Assembly: GCF_001949145.1 (NCBI RefSeq)
Contig: NW_019091367.1
Location: 1,392,434-1,447,773, forward strand
DNA length: 55,340 nucleotides
Source of the DNA: Acanthaster planci
Taxonomy: Eukaryota > Echinodermata > Asteroidea > Valvatida > Acanthasteridae
Reading direction: 5' to 3'
Shown here: positions 25,001 through 37,066 of the stretch, one piece after another
Layout: each line of letters opens with the position of its first letter
Position numbering within the stretch: position 1 is the first letter of the stretch
Notes under the pieces: generated by a model
The model's input: the letters and a program-made list of their open reading frames with translations, nothing else
The model's database searches: none
Told to the model about the DNA's origin: nothing
Position numbers and translations under genes: made by a program

Positions 25001-28000
25001 AAAGGAAACGACATGATGGAATTTGTCAGCTATTCTAGCTGCTAAGACGTTGTGAATATCCTTGAACAGTCTTTGATGGGGAGCAACAAAGGCACAGCTG
25101 AAACAGTCACCCAACTCCCTCTCTCCTCTTGGCCAGCGAGGGGGTACTTCAGATATCAAAGCTGTTACCCAGGAATTCTCAAAGGTCATGCACAGGTTGG
25201 TCAATAGTGGTCATCGTAATTCAAGACCCGTTCCTTCTTCAGGCAAATAGGAGTTGGAATGAGATCAGCTTTGCAAATTCACAGTGCGAATATTTGATCT
25301 GAAGTAAAAAACAAAATGGCATCACGGTTGACTTCCATTTTTGTTTTTAATTTTTAAATGGATGTTGTATCGTTTTGCGAGTCAGAAATACATGTAAGCC
25401 TCACCTTCTTGCAGCCTCTGCAGTTGCACTGACGCCTGAGGGAGCCCCCGGCCGGCCCTCACGGGGCTCAGGGGAGTGGTCAGGTGTAGGGAGATGGAGC
25501 CGCCCACCCCGAGCCGGTTGTTGCTGTTGGCAATGTCCGCTGCCGGCCTGTTCTCGTTGAGATTGGGGGTGGAGGTCGGGGTGCCCCAAGCGGTCTGGGA
25601 ACTTTCTGCATTCTGTGAGAAGAGCAGAAGGGAGAACAAAACAGGTCAATTTTTCAATAAACATGATTAAACTGAGAGATTAATAAAAACAGACAAATAT
25701 ATATCCTCCTTCCCTGCCCCTTTGAAACGTCCCTGAAACGCTCGTACACACCTCCTTGTCCTTCAGTGTAGCAGTACTCTTCTTGGTCTTGAGGGTGGAG
25801 ACTGGGCTTAACCGCCCCTTGTAGGGTATTTGGTGTCGTTGCTCCAGCTGTGGACGAGAAAGACCGGACACAATTGGGCCATGAAAAAGCTCTAGAACCG
25901 TCGTAAAAAAGATCTTCCAAAATCAGTCACTATATGCAGGAAACAAATGCACATTTCTTATACATAAGCTAAAAACTGTCATGAAAATCAACCTCGGCCC
26001 CACATACCGGTACATGCCGGTACTTGAGTACATATGTATCACGCTGGACTGTGCACGTGCACGTTTGACTGATATCTGACAGAGATCATGTCCTTGCAAA
26101 CTGAACAGATTGTTTTGAATTCCTATTATTTCTTGCGTGTAATGAACTTCATAAGTCAGACCTGTTTGTTTTTCTATGTAGTGTGTTAAATATTATGCTT
26201 TTTGTTTGTTTTTATTTTTTATGGGGGGCATTCCGAGATATGATATCAATTAAATCACTCAGTTACTGAATTAAACTTTGTTTTACCAATGCCCAAATTA
26301 CATGCATGACGTGTACACAAACTGCCACATACTTACATGTACGTTAACCTTCTAGTACATGTACATGCCTTTTCCACAATACGTGTACAGGTATTCATGT
26401 GTACCCCCACGTGCCGGTGTATTACTAAAACAATTCCTAAGTTTACTGACAAAACAGTATGAGAACCACCATGCTCAGGAATCTGTAAAGAGGTTTGAAA
26501 ATGTGTCACCTGTTATGGCTGAAAGCTTGCAGAAAGTACATATGTACATGTAGTCACTGTATGATATTTGTTTCATGTACATGTACATTGTAGGCCTATA
26601 ATGTTCATGTACTCGACTGACACTGTGCCATAGTTGTTAACAAAGGGAAAAAAGGATCGAACTACTGTCTGCCTTTCCCATACCATAGCAACTATGAACA
26701 ACAAATCAATTCCTTTGTTTCACCATATTAGTAACGCATCAACTGGGCTCCTTTGTGTCATATCACTCAAAGTACAAGTACCGCTCCGGCCTGGGACAGA
26801 TGTACATTTATTAAGTTTGTAGGATTACATGTCCCTATGCCGGCGTATGGGAATCCTATACATGTAATGTATGTATGATTGGCCAATTACAGTAAACATG
26901 CTCATCAATTGTTATACATTGTTATAGCGACATACCGGTAATTAGAAGCAGTTAGGTCTTTTCTTAGCTTTGACAGCTGCAGCTACAGGGCAGCTACACT
27001 GTACTATAAACAGTGTTGAAATGTTCCATGTCTGTCAGAAACTCGGCATTGGCCCACAGGTACAAGTTCATTTCAATTCTATCCAGCATTTTTTTGTTGT
27101 TGTAAATTTACCAGTTTCACACGCACTCACACGCACACTTTTATGGCTGCCCTGTCTGAGATGAATTGTTTTGTGAGAACGGCACATCTAATTTTCATTG
27201 GATGGGTGTAGAAATGATTGCAAGGCAGTACTGGAAAAACTCACAAACTCTTGGCACAAAAAATGCATACATGTAACAACAAGATCAAAGAACGTCCCTG
27301 CTCTGTGGTCGGAGGAGGGCAGATTCCGTCCCCCACTCTCTCAGGATAACAGAATCTCTGTCCCACTCTACTCCCTCATCCTGGGCTAGCATAAGGTTCT
27401 CCTTACCCTGACCTGTGCAAAACTAGCCATAAATCACAATGAGCACGGCCAGTATTTATCTTTCCCTTTTTCTATAGACTGACCAACTGCACAGGGGGTA
27501 GGAACACAATGGGCATGTACATGTATTTCGTTTTTTTCATGGCACACACGTACTAAACTAGTACTAGGTACTCGTACATGTAGGTACTAGGTACTTCTTC
27601 GTCGTCGTATGCTAAATTTGCTTCCCCTGTACGTGTGGCATTGCATACACGTGCAACATGTACGTGTCCCGGTGTTTACATGACGTCCCTCAGTCCCCGT
27701 ATCTTTTCTCCCCTTTCTGGGTAATTCCCACATGCACATCTATACTGCTCATGTAACGTGTATGTGCAGTACGAGTACGTAGGGTACATGTATTGTGCAA
27801 TTTCAACTGTACTTTGTAGCCTTTAGCAGTTTTTGGTGTCTTCACGCCAAGCCAGAAAATGAAACAAGCCCGGATCCTTTTCAATACATGTACATGTAGC
27901 TCCGTGCTGATGCTGCATGAAGCAAGGACTTGCAGTAGAGCAGAATTTTTCTCAAAATCAAATTATGTTAATCAGTAACAGAAAGCTTCTGGTCCCTCTA

Positions 28001-31000
28001 TAGTATGAACTCTATCAAAAGAATATAGAAAACAAATTTACTGTGCTATCTAAGTTCCCTGGGTGTTTTTGACACTAACTCAGTGTTTCAATTGAATATA
28101 ACGGGTCAAAGTCAACTGTGGCTAAACTTAGGGGTATACATGTAAAAGAAAGGGCCAGGGGACCCTGGCAGAGCCATGCAAACAGCTTAATCTGAATTCA
28201 ATCTACCCAAAGTTTACTCAGGACCCCAAGCAGAGCTATCAATTTCAGAGTCTATGAGCTGACAGTTATAAAGGTGTGAAAATTTTACACTGGGTGAAAC
28301 GTGGCTGATTATTTTTACACCTTCAATTTTCTTTTCTCACATTCTGAAACACTCTGATACTGTGACTTTATTGGACTTATACACAGTTGACACAATGGCT
28401 GAAATAAGGGGGAATGTCGTAATTTTCAGAATATAAGCCACGGCTTATATGTTGATTCTCGCACTGAAAAATGTCCCTGTGGCTTATATACCCCAGGCGG
28501 CTTACATGTGCATGTATACAGCAACATTTGAAGAATGAAATCAGTCACTCAACGCCATGCCGTGCCTCAGCGCAGCCTAGCCCAAGCCGCTGGCTGGCCA
28601 AGCCACACGTGCATGATATGCGGCACTCTGGGGACAAGGCAGAATGTGTTTTCATGCCTTCAATTTTTTTTGACTCATTCTGGGAAACCTCGATACTGAG
28701 ACTTCATTTTTTGACTTTATAGTCTGACTTAGTGTGAATGAATTAAAGTGCCATCCACAGCTGTTAAGTACATGTACATTATCATAAAATGTTAACTCAT
28801 TTGTTCCCTTTTTATTCCCCCTGTTCTGTCATTAAATTCCACTAATTGCTCAGAGGTTGGGTCTTTGGTTTGGTTAAATGTATGATAAATGTCCTTAAAA
28901 TGTACACTGACCACGAGTTTACTTTTAAACACCTATTTTGTTTGTATCTTCAAATGCGACCCATTCCAAAAAACTTCAGCACAAAGAACTGACTGTATCT
29001 ACAAAACGAAATTGATTTTTTTTAAAATATGTTTGAATTGTCCAGTTGATTTAGCTCCATTAATTCATAATTTGCATCATTTCCAGTCCTTTACAATCCA
29101 ATAAAAAGGGATATACATGTATCCCTATCATTGCCCAATCTATCCACTGGCATTTCAATTTTAAAAATTTAGAAAATTTGTGCTACTCTGCCCGGGAACA
29201 AGTCAAAAATATTTACAATTTGCCTAAACACTGTTTACTCATGAATAATCAATAAGTGAAGAATAAAAATGAGGAATATTTTGTCAGTGAAATTAATTTG
29301 GCTTTGGGGATTTAATTTTTATACCAAATTCTGCCCTTACACCTTAGTGTGACCGTGCGAGTTGTGAGTGAATCACAAGCTTGCTCAGGTGGGATTTGAA
29401 CCCATAACTTCCTGCTGGCTAATGCAGACGTTAGACACGTGTTTGATGGGATCAGGTGGCTGGCTCAAATACAATCATGACATGTACCCTACATGTACAT
29501 TGTACATGTATACACATACATGTATACGCAGTCAATAACTTGGACACCACTGAGAATACAGGAAAGGGGAATACTTTGGTTTTCTGATGTAATTTACATG
29601 TTTTTGAAGGCCTCAAGGGCCAGGTATGGTGTACATGTACATTAAATACAAAACAGCTGGCCTATATACATGTACCTTTTTTCTAAATTTGCTTTTTTAA
29701 ATGTTTCCATGTGTACAAATGTACATGATTGTACTGTACCGGTACGTGTGCTATATGCACTTGCCTGCATGCAGTGTGACTCAAGTTTTGTCTGCATCAA
29801 GCACAATTAAAATTGTCACAAAGTAAACTTTGAAGATCTGAAAAGAACATGCAAAACCTGTTCCATTATTTGTTTACACCTAAATGCTATCAAAATAACA
29901 TGTACCGTACCTAATCATTTCAGAACGAAAACCAAAAAATTCATCAGTTTACTGTAAGAAAGGGGCTGGAGTAAGTTGGAGGGTTTCAAAATTTTGAGTT
30001 GAAGTTTGATAAACCGTACATGTACTGCACCTCACAATGTTGGCATTTCAACATTACACTGAGAGAATTGATCTACCCTACTTAAGGGGAAACTTCATAA
30101 AAAGTACATGTACGTCTGCTATATACGGTACACCTACATGTACATGTACGTGTGCATGTAACTGCCGTCACATGCAAACAAGCCCGACACACAGCGAGGA
30201 TCATAACTTAACCATGATCACTGTCAATGGCCTGACAACGGCTTACCAAAGGGAACAATTACCTTGCCATTCACTGGACTGCCATTCATGAGCAATCAAG
30301 TGTGAAAATGTGATGGATTATTCATTCCCCTCCTGTCACATACGGTAATAGCACATAATGCACGTCTGTTTCACGGCAGCATTTATTATTCAGAATATAG
30401 TTCCCTACGACAGATGAAATATCCGGATCTTAAATGGATTGTAGATGACATGTGTACAAATACCCATGTCCAAGACAACTGAGGTACCTGTACATGTAGG
30501 CCTATAATTTACAATTACACAGTAACTGCATCCAGGCCCACTGCATGGGGATCTTAATTTAAAAAGCTAACATCTTTATCATAGCCAATGCAAACCATCT
30601 GTACACTTTAATGGCCAATTAACTTATCAAGTAATAAAACCTGCAAACATCAAATCTGCCCATGCCACAGCCCCATAAATGGGGCCGAGGCACTGGACTG
30701 CCGATTTTGGGTCAACTCTTACCCTGTCAACTCGTACCTCAGTCAACTCGTACCCCGCTCAACTCATGCCCCGCTCAACTCATATCCTAGTTAATTCGTA
30801 CCCTGGTCAACTCGTACCCATGTTGGAGCCATGTAGAATGTAACCAGTCCTCTACACCTGAAGAACCCGACAACACCCCGTATATTCTCCTTTCACTTTT
30901 GGATGAACAAATCCATTCCAACTATTTGTGCAAAAATAAAATATCATACTCAGAGAGACGGTAACCACTTTTCCATGTAGTGAGTGCCTTTCAAGTCACT

Positions 31001-32466
31001 ATTAAAACCATACCTGGACGAATTCATATTGAATTATGCAGCCGATGAGTCCCTGAAGGGATGATAATGCATTCCTACTATTTTCTCAGCTAAAATTCGA
31101 CTCAACCCATCGTTTAGGTAATATAGTTCTGGTCTCCAGCAGTTTTATTTCTTTCTATTATTTCGACCCTCCCCAGGCTCCACTGATGTCTCCACGTAGA
31201 AATATAAATCACACAATGACACACCTCATATAAACATGTTTTTTTCGAAAGCACCCAAAGTTTATTTGTAAAATTGGTCTATGAGAGAGTGTCTCTGAAT
31301 GGGATAGAGCCATCACTTCTCATCCCGAGTTTATTTGACTTCTTTAAATGCATCATAAACATGGTTGGCGTAATGCGACAGTGTAGTCAGACACCACTTT
31401 AAGTCCTACTTCCTAAATACGGTGGGGATTTTTCAACAAAATCTGAGCGATGAAAGGAACTCTGTACATAAGCTACATTTGCATTCAATTGCGAGCATCA
31501 AAACCTGTATTATACTCTGCATATTCTCTGCAGAATGGGCCTAGGGAGTACGAGTTGACTCAGGTACGAGTTAAATTGGGTGCATATGTTTGGGTATGAG
31601 TTAACCGGGGTACAAGTTAACTTGGGTATGAGTTGTGGGGTTCGACGTCCGCACCTCTCCCACGAACGTTCGTGGGAGAGGAGTGGTCGTCGGACCCCAC
31701 AGTTCTGAGGGCATACTAGTACTACTAGGCTTAATTGTAGGCTAACTGATTTTTGTTTTGTACTAAGTTCTAGGCCTATGCCCTCAAAAAAGGGTTGGAC
31801 TATTTTAAAACTGGTGCTATGTGCTGGATATGACCTATAGGATGCAAGAGCCATTGGTTACAATTTGCAAGCAAAGTGACTGCGTGAAATGAAAGAATCT
31901 CACAAGACGATCAACAGAAACTGAAGATGATTTACAGAAACCAATTCACTATCGTGAGCAGTAAATCACCTTTTTTCTTTGTTTCTCCAGGTGCTGCTCC
32001 TGCCGAATCATGAATGTCGTCCCTAAAGCCTCGGCAATCTTGAGACTCGCTGAGCTCATCTGAGGCTTAAAGGTGAACTCATCCTGGCAGTGTTGCTGGA
32101 CAGCGGCTAGGCGTGTGGCCCGGGCCCGCTGCAGCAGGCCAGACCGGGACTGCCTGCTCTGCGCCAACCGGAGGCTGGTGGTGTTCAGCTTCGGTGCGTA
32201 GGTTAAGTCCGACTCGATGGAGAAACGGTGGTTGGGGATCGCCAGGTCGTTAACAGAGGACGACACCCCGTTGCTGATGTCGTGACCCTCATCTTTCGGT
32301 GCCGTGGTGGTGGTGGAGACGGTGGTGTCGGTCGCAGATGGAGGGTTTAAGTTGTCGATTTCACCTGGCATGGGAACAAGTTTCACCAGACTGTGGCTGA
32401 TCCCCGCTGGAGATTCCACCTGCAGCATATCCTCCTCTGCCACCCTCGGGGTATTTTTTTTCCTGA
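16088..32466 (-). CDS. TTLL3: Tubulin monoglycylase, TTLL3/TTLL8-type, fifteen exons
   Basis: TTLL3/8 enzymes use ATP to attach the first glycine to glutamates in tubulin tails of cilia and sperm axonemes. Exons on the minus strand: 32466-31970, 25847-25752, 25612-25405, 24993-24886, 24286-24099, 23417-23249, 22474-22380, 22180-22052, 21478-21364, 20612-20240, 19768-19620, 18746-18506, 18370-18148, 17327-17115, 16891-16088. All phases agree, giving at least 1,201 residues. About 365 disordered N-terminal residues precede a core starting [14 protein letters not shown]. An Asp-rich linker crosses one intron. Then come [34 protein letters not shown] (ATP grasp), [28 protein letters not shown] and [14 protein letters not shown] (catalytic/Mg site). 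The tail has a His/Arg-rich basic cluster. The first visible exon starts in phase 1, so a start exon is missing upstream. The exon ending at 22380 uses a weak GTTTGT donor. Confidence 0.95.
22950..23121. repeat. MITE, AGCAAG family, copy 1
   Basis: The ends are about 30-base imperfect inverted repeats. The left end starts AGCAAGGTATGAGACGGAGA; the right end on the other strand starts AGCAAGAAATGAGACCGAGG. Each is followed inward by a C-run. The interior (TTTGTGTTGGTCATTGT, GGGATTGGACA) matches 45766-45923. No coding capacity. It lies in a glycylase intron. Confidence 0.75.
23440..23640 (-). repeat. tRNA-derived SINE-like element
   Basis: On the minus strand, TAGTTCAGTCCGTAGAGG resembles a Pol III A box and GATTCGAATCCC a B box just downstream. 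The sequence does not fold into a full tRNA. This is the usual head of a tRNA-derived SINE. It lies in the glycylase intron just upstream of exon 6 (23417). Boundaries are approximate. Confidence 0.5.
29340..29460 (-). repeat. Possible tRNA-derived SINE fragment
   Basis: The minus strand has TATGGGTTCAAATCCCACC, a good Pol III B box with flanking stem, preceded by TTAGCCAGCAGG. No complete tRNA fold is seen. It is probably a SINE remnant. Confidence 0.35.
30711..31704. mobile_element. Foldback-like element with inverted minisatellite ends
   Basis: The left end (30711-30820) is about seven tandem units of roughly GTCAACTCGTACCCC. The right end (31544-31640) is about six degenerate units of the reverse complement (GGGTACGAGTTGAC type). 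Directly adjacent at 31634-31704 is a near-perfect palindrome centred on CCCACGAACGTTCGTGGG. Long inverted repeats built from tandem units are characteristic of Foldback/Galileo-type elements. The roughly 720 bases between the arrays have no recognised coding region. Element class is inferred from structure. Confidence 0.6.
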
Positions 32467-32807
32467 CTGGAAAAAAAAGACTTAAATTGGCTACTTAAAT
32501 AATGGTTTACATCTTGCTCGCTTAACTTTAGTTTAATTGGAGTTTGATCATCGTTAAATTTTGATGAGCGATGCCCAGATCTACACGTACGCTTGTGTTT
32601 TTACTGGCAGCTAATCCCCATGTTGTTATCTCCATGGACGCACGCTATTTCTGTGTCATGTAAATAACCTCTTGCCACTGGTACACAGCCAACGCATCAT
32701 CATAATCGGAAAAAAGGCGCCGGATACCAGTACAATTAAATCAAGGCACAGGGTGGCGCTGTTGTGCACATTATTTTATTATTTTGTGCACCCTAAAAAT
32801 AAATTCC
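32467..32807 (-). other. Upstream of the first visible glycylase exon
   Basis: Intron or 5' flank of the glycylase. The exon at 32466 begins with two bases of a split codon, so a start exon must lie further upstream. No clear candidate is seen here. A weak one at 34662-34649 (ATGGGCGATGGCAA before GTGAAT) would join in frame only with the alternative acceptor at 32462. Confidence 0.35.
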
Positions 32808-33245
32808 CATAGACACTAATGATAAACCCTTTTATTTCAAAGTTGTTTTTAAAATACTCACAACTCTCAATGGTGTTCAAGCTGGACAGCGAAATGACAA
32901 AAGGATGTTTGAAATGTCCTCTTTCATTTTACTCTCAATTTTTAGTTGGTTGACCAATGAATTTTTGAGAGAAGACCGTCCCTATAAGAGGGAGGAAATT
33001 TCACTGCCTGGAAAAGTAGCCATTTTGAAAATGCATTCCTCTACAAAACGGCTAAGTAGTGCCATTTCCGGACCCCATTCTATCCAAATTGCTCAGAATT
33101 GGAAGCCCTGAGTCTGGGCCAGAGTTTCAGTGCAATATTCCTTCAATTCCTCAATTCCATGGCTCTCAGGACTCTCAAGTATAGAATATTTTGAGCGTAT
33201 GACTTTTATTAATAAGCTCGGCGGACATGTTTCTGGCCTATTTGC
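32808..33245 (+). repeat. Dispersed repeat, copy 2
   Basis: Second copy of the repeat at 8711-9090, in direct orientation. It carries an extra ~20 base segment and an altered poly-C region relative to copy 1, so the copies are diverged. It lies upstream of the glycylase exons. Confidence 0.75.
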
Positions 33246-35843
33246 GTAATTGCACCCTTATTATTTCTGTTTAATTTCTGTTTATTTTTAACCACAAACA
33301 TCTATAAACGATATTTCGTTTATCTTATACGTTTAAATCTTAGAGTCCTGCAGAAAACAGATTGAACGCTTTGCCATAGTTTCCTGCTTTGAGAGAAAAA
33401 AAAACAGGTGTCACTATGGAACCTCCATACACTTATGTAAACGTATTCAAGAAAAGGCCTAAATGCTTTAGGCATCGTTTTCTGTATTCAGCCCCTCCTT
33501 GTTTTGTCCCTCTTTATGCTACAAAGTTCCTTATGCTTTCCATTGTTTGCATGCCATTCCGCGTGTTTTATGCTTGTACTCCATTTAAAGCACTACAGCT
33601 GGATTTCTAGATGTTTTCTCACAATTAATCCATCATTTTTGTGTGCGTCTGGCGTTCAGAGGTAGGGAAGTTGAGGCTAAATACTGGGTAAGCAAGTGAA
33701 CTATTGAGGGGGGGGGTAGAAATTTCAGCGTCACGGGAGAAGGGGCAATTACTTTTTGCAGATATTTTTGCAGTAATTAGTGCAGTACGATTTTCATCCC
33801 ACTGAACGATCAAGTATTGTCAAGGAGAAAGTTTAGGTTGAAGTTATCTCAATTAAATTATATGTGTAAAATTCATTCGGTGCATTTCGTTCGTTTCACC
33901 CTTTCATTAAGCGAGGACGCCGATTACTGCGCACGTTCTCTATATTCTTTGCTATATTATTGATTTTTTTTACTGTAAACTTGACCATTAAGAATGACAT
34001 GAATCAGTTCTCCGGAGTAAAGACTAAAACTGTCTGCTCAGTTCAATACACACTTGAAAGTGGATTGAAGTTCATCAAAGCAGATTCCTGGAAATAAGTC
34101 AATGAATAATTAATTATTAACATTAATAATTAATAAACATTAATAATAATCATAATATCAATAATAGTGTATTGATGCATTTTTGTCGTTCAACGTCTGT
34201 TTGTTTTTTATTTCGTTTAAACACACTTTTGGGTTCCTAGTAAGCTACAAAAGGAAGAATTAAAATGTCGAACGAATGAGTTCCTACATGGCAATGACTC
34301 TGAAGTCTGAAGGGATCTCAGCTTACACCTAGCTCCGGCGTTCTGTTTCCATGGATGCGAAAAATGAAATCGGTATCGAAGTTGTCAAATGCGAGAATCC
34401 CTAGAATACCGTTCAACTGTGGGCATTACATTATGGCATCAATGGAAAAACTTTTTCTTACTCTCTTCTCATACACATAGTTATCTCAAATAGTTAAAAC
34501 CGGGTGTTATTACTCATTCTGCCCGAGCAGGTCACATTTTGTCTGTCTTGTGCGCACTCACACCATAACTGTGCATGTCTTGTGCGCAGTACTTGAAAAC
34601 TCACGAGAATGCCCGAGACCGCGAGGAGTCCATCCAGATTAAATTCACTTGCCATCGCCCATGACGAAAACACCCTCATCTGAATTTACATCTGAATTCC
34701 GTTCATCTCCCAAGAATGCAATCCATTTTTGACCCAGGTCTTAGGCAAGCCTACCTAGGAATCCATTACATCAAAAGATATAGGAAAGTCCTCGTCTATT
34801 TGAAGACACACTGACAACAGACGTATAGCCGTAGCGCTGAAAGTTCGCTTCAGACACTACAATTACGGATACCCCATTACGTAACCTTCTCTGATGACCC
34901 AAAACGAGGGAGATTCTTGGATCTTGGATAGGCAGTTTCTGTTGAGCCTGGGCACAGCTGTAGCTCACAGCTAAACCTAAGGGTGTGGTTCGCTGGTTCG
35001 ACGTAGAACGGTCCAACGCTATGAGTTTGATGTGTTGAGCTGTGGATGGCTGCAGAAAGGAGAACCTCAAAGGGACAGTGCAGATTTGTAAGCTTACATT
35101 AAAATGAATTTCCTCTTCGGTATTAATGATCAACGAAACCACCTCCGAAGTAACATAATAGAGGGATACTGGAAAGAACTTTTGGGCTCACTTGTCCCAC
35201 TGTCAACCGTGACTTTCTGGAACAGTTCATTGGCATTGGACTACTGCACTGTCATGAGCACTAATAGGGTTCTTACAATGAAATGATTTTTACTAACTTG
35301 GCTTGAAAATGCAGCTTTTACGTTTCAGTCAACCCTGTTTTCTGTGTTGTCAAATTGCCATTTGGCGTGTATTTTGTTGCCTTTTATGCTTGTGTAAAGT
35401 TCAGTAAGCCTGTTCAGGGCAAAGCTGTGATGTTATCCTAGGCAGTGATCCTTTAGCGTTACCTAGTGCCCACAAAAACTTGATTGTTTTGTATTCTCGT
35501 ACTTTGCGTTCAATGTCCATTTCGTTTGGTGATTTATTGTTGGGTAAGCTCATGTTATGAGCCAACCAGCAGCTTCGTCTCAGAATTACTTTCAAAAAGC
35601 AAATTTTGGTTCCAAATTACAAACATTATAAACTGCGAAGCGTCGTCCCTAATTTACGTCACTGCGACAGCGCCTCAACTTTTCCAAAATTTGTTTTGGT
35701 ATATCTAAATGTTTAACCCAAACAGGGCTACGATCTTCCAACTTCAATATAATTTTATACAAGTTTTCAGACAGAAGCACAGAAAGTGTGTCTAAGAAAA
35801 ATTCATCGCATTGACTCTTTATTTTTTTTTCCTTTGAATGACA
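33246..35843. other. Interval between the glycylase and the C1q gene
   Basis: No recognised gene. It contains AT-rich stretches (AATAAT runs near 34100-34165). The C1q gene's 5' untranslated exon and promoter should be in the right part, since a splice acceptor directly precedes its start codon, but I could not place them. Confidence 0.4.
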
Positions 35844-35855
35844 GACAGAGCAAAA

Positions 35856-37066
35856 ATGGTGAGCTCATTCCTGCGAATCGGACTGGATGTATTCCTGTTG
35901 TTTCTCTTCGCTACCAAGACTGACGGATTGTCCACCTTCCACCAAGATGTAGCCTTCTCCTACATCGACACGGACGACGTCGTCACTTTACCCACCAACA
36001 CCTACGATGATCCTCCGCTGTTGGAGCGCCGGGGCACGGGTTCCGTGTTCGATGCCACCATTCCCGGCACCTACGTCTTCACCTTCCAAGCCCCAGGGAA
36101 AAACGTCGCCAGCCCGGCGCCTGTGAACGCGACCAACTACCGGCTGGTCAAGCTCTCAGGTACTCCGCCTTCGGCCGACCTGGTGCTGCGCCTGACCGCC
36201 GACGGCCCGGTGTCCGGCCACGTCATGGTGGAGTTGGATGCCCTCGACTCCTTCCAAATAGAGACTTACGCCAGAACTGTCATGCCCGTTGCAAACACCA
36301 CCGCCCCTGTGATATTTAACGGCTTCCTTCTGTACCGTGAGTGTACCAAATTCCTCCTAACCCCACTTTCAGCGACATAAACCCACAATAGTTGTATGCG
36401 CCTAGCTCAGAAACCTGAAACAAATGCATAAATTAAATTATAAGTAAACAGGCCGTCTGAGCATAGAGATTGATTTATTTAGTATCTTGCCAATTAGGAT
36501 GTTTATGTCACCACGAAGCCTTTGCGTCTGTATCACTGTTTTTTTCCAATACGGATTACATCTTTGTCTGAGACAGGCACTGTGAACGTATCACTCCTTT
36601 TGTTTTCCCCACTTCAGATCGATGCCTCTGTTCCCCGCTCGTTCTCCGTCGGTCATCCTTTTCTGCCTCCCGCGATACCGATGTGGCCGCCGGTACAGCT
36701 GCAATCCATGACTTCGACGAAGTCTTCAACATAGGCGACGAGTTTGACGAGCTTCGTGGCATCTTCACGGCCAGCCTCCCCGGTATTTACGTCTTCATGT
36801 ACTCCTTTCCCAACCAAGGAGTAGGCAGGTCCGGCACGGTCACCGTCAGCTTGACACTCAACGACGCCGTGAAAAGCAGCGCTTCCTCGGTCAGCTCGAC
36901 CGCTCCGACTTCGCAGTATTCTGGTGCCACAGTCGTGCTGGACCTCGTAGAGGGTGACCAGGTTAGACTCAGAAAAGTTGGCGGTCTCATCTCAATACCA
37001 ACAGTCATTGATGGAGGAATTCCTGTGAAAGTGTCACCGATATTGTTTTCGGGGTTTCTTTTGTAA
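35856..37066 (+). CDS. Secreted protein with two C1q-like domains
   Basis: Two exons, 35856-36336 and 36618-37066, join in phase 1 (CTGTACC|GTGAGT and CTTCAG|ATCGATG) to give about 309 residues. The ATG at 35856 is preferred over 35838 because a pyrimidine tract and ACAG at 35841-35844 form a splice acceptor between them, and because a signal peptide (core DVFLLFLFA) then starts the protein. Domain 1 (about 30-160) has DVAFSY, FDATIPGTYVFTFQ and VIFNGFLLY. Domain 2 (about 190-309) has FTASLPGIYVFMYS, VVLDLVEGDQVRLR and the terminal ILFSGFLL. These are hallmarks of the C1q jelly-roll, a trimerising ligand-binding fold. There is no collagen repeat, unlike C1q and adiponectin. The role is probably extracellular recognition or adhesion; the ligand is unknown. 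Each domain falls largely in its own exon, suggesting internal duplication. Confidence 0.88.

Larger units (their letters stand above)
25848..31969 (-). other. Large repeat-filled glycylase intron
   Basis: This 6.1 kb intron separates the first visible glycylase exon from the next. It is rich in GTACATGTAC palindromes, contains a tRNA-like repeat near 29340-29460 and an inverted-minisatellite element at 30711-31704, and has no recognised gene. Around 28430-28520 a pair of AATATAAGCC / GGCTTATAT segments forms an inverted repeat typical of short transposon fragments. Confidence 0.75.

Noticed and set aside
30711-31640. CRISPR-like array from the repeated GTCAACTCGTACCCC units
   Set aside because: Units are contiguous without spacers, in inverted arrays, in a eukaryotic intron; a minisatellite/foldback element fits.
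31949-32443. Reading the first visible glycylase exon as a start exon beginning at GTG (32443)
   Set aside because: The codon there is GTG, not ATG, and the frame is open back to a clear acceptor at 32467, so this is an internal exon.
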